Source: CAZKFG01 sp964551985 (GTDB lineage: Bacteria; Bacillota; Negativicutes; Acidaminococcales; JAISLQ01). Taken from it: 42,129 nt of DNA. Shown here in pieces: positions 41,384-42,129 of the stretch. Position 1 is the stretch's first letter; every line of letters begins with the position of its first letter. Where the stretch lies: NCBI GenBank assembly GCA_964551985.1, contig CAZKFG010000011.1, forward strand, positions 1 through 42,129, written 5' to 3'. The notes under the pieces are model-generated. The model saw only the letters and a program-made list of their open reading frames with translations. It did no database searches and was not told the origin of the DNA. A program made the translations under genes and the position numbers.

Positions 41384-42129
41384 ATGTCTGAAACAATTAT
41401 TTATCAAGTTAAAGAAAATGTAGCTTTAATTACGCTAAACAGACCTAAGCAACTAAATGCTTTTAGTGGTGAACTTGTATCGGCGTTTAATCAAGCTTTA
41501 GATAAAGCAAATAAAGATTCTAAGGTGCGAGTTGTTGTTGTTACTGGTGAGGGTCGTGCATTTTGTGCTGGAGGAGATCTTGATTTTTTAAACTCTTTAA
41601 CCACTGCAAATGAACGTAGATTGTTTATAAAAGAAGTAGGCACAATTGTCAAAAAAATCTATCATATGCCAAAGCCTGTGATTGCAATGGTAAATGGTGT
41701 TGCGGCTGGTGCTGGTTGTAATTTAGCTTTTTCTTGTGATTTAATATTTGCTTCAGATAAAGCAAACTTTATTCAAAGTTTTGCTAAAGTAGGTTTATCT
41801 CCTGATTGTGGTGGCTTTTACCACTTAGCTAAAATTGTAGGACTTCCAAAAGCTAAAGAGATTATGTTTACAGCAGAACCATTGTCTGCTAATGAGTGTT
41901 TAAGGTTAAATTTAGTAAATCACGTTTTAGATCAAGACACTCTTTTTGAGCAGGTTATGGAGTTTGCTAGTGCTTTGTCTAAGTCAGCGCCGCTTGCAAT
42001 GGAGATGACTAAAAAAGCAATAAATAATTACAGCTCCACTCTTGAAGATAGCCTTGAATTTGAATCATTGGCGACGTCAACACTGCTTGGCACAAAAACC
42101 CAAGGTGTGTGTCAATTCTATTGTGTGTC
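41384..42129 (+). CDS. Enoyl-CoA hydratase/isomerase (crotonase) family protein, 3' end cut by window
   Basis: At least 248 codons are visible from ATG 41384, which follows AGGGGGAG. Crotonase motifs are clear: LNRPKQLNAF, the oxyanion-hole CAGGDLDFL and NGVAAGAGCNLAFSCD, and FAKVGLSPDCGG. Both catalytic glutamates of true enoyl-CoA hydratases are replaced: Asn in GCNLA and Phe in the IQSFA segment. The Asp in SPD matches PaaG-like isomerases, so an isomerase is likelier than a hydratase. The last residues seen (QGVCQFYCV) depart from the usual EGV-x-AF-x-EKR ending, just at the window edge. Probably co-transcribed with guaB. Confidence 0.88.
   Translation, partial: MSETIIYQVKENVALITLNRPKQLNAFSGELVSAFNQALDKANKDSKVRVVVVTGEGRAFCAGGDLDFLNSLTTANERRLFIKEVGTIVKKIYHMPKPVIAMVNGVAAGAGCNLAFSCDLIFASDKANFIQSFAKVGLSPDCGGFYHLAKIVGLPKAKEIMFTAEPLSANECLRLNLVNHVLDQDTLFEQVMEFASALSKSAPLAMEMTKKAINNYSSTLEDSLEFESLATSTLLGTKTQGVCQFYCV

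Noticed and set aside
1..42129. tRNA or rRNA genes, CRISPR arrays, insertion sequences, phage or toxin-antitoxin genes
   Set aside because: None recognised by eye on either strand; the window reads as core chromosome.

Overview
The window is about 42 kb of AT-rich, gene-dense bacterial chromosome. It looks like housekeeping DNA from a low-GC, probably anaerobic Bacillota (Firmicutes). The runs remA-gmk-rpoZ-coaBC, priA-def-fmt-rsmB-rlmN-stp-prkC-rsgA-rpe and ribD-ribE-ribBA-ribH, together with T-box, S-box and FMN riboswitches, a PASTA kinase, RNase Y and RqcH, are Firmicute signatures. The DUF116 gene between fmt and rsmB and the HCD-type PASTA kinase make me lean to Negativicutes, but that is inference. 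There are no rRNA or tRNA genes, no CRISPR array, no insertion sequence and no phage genes that I can see. Thirteen genes appear to start with TTG or GTG, each chosen from Shine-Dalgarno spacing.

Layout. 1-6 kb: the tail of a GlcD-type FAD oxidase; a minus-strand XRE regulator fused to a complete desulfoferrodoxin-like module; minus-strand ilvD; fabK; and minus-strand rqcH. 5.9-10.8 kb: dapF, an unrecognised exported protein, yicC, remA, gmk, rpoZ and coaBC, all forward. 10.8-12.2 kb: a SAM-I riboswitch and metK. 12.2-23.9 kb: a long forward unit covering replication restart (priA), initiator-Met processing (def, fmt), DUF116, RNA methylation (rsmB, rlmN), Ser/Thr phospho-signalling (FHA protein, stp, prkC), ribosome assembly (rsgA) and rpe.

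23.9-32.4 kb: a good promoter and an FMN riboswitch head ribD-ribE-ribBA-ribH. The forward run continues without a visible terminator through a sirtuin, hslO, recA and recX, and perhaps rny. 32.4-42.1 kb: minus-strand rpmB, recG with a VTT membrane protein, a minus-strand aminotransferase behind a T-box leader, a GDSL hydrolase with a membrane metallophosphoesterase, a lone minus-strand cheV, and guaB followed by a crotonase-family gene cut by the window end.

Most notable are the HTH-desulfoferrodoxin fusion beside the oxidant-sensitive IlvD, the T-box whose probable specifier is GCC (Ala) ahead of the aminotransferase, and the possible FMN control of a unit reaching the sirtuin, Hsp33 and RecA. 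I found no wholly new multi-gene system. The least explained proteins are the exported one at 6.7 kb and the small FHA protein at 19.3 kb.
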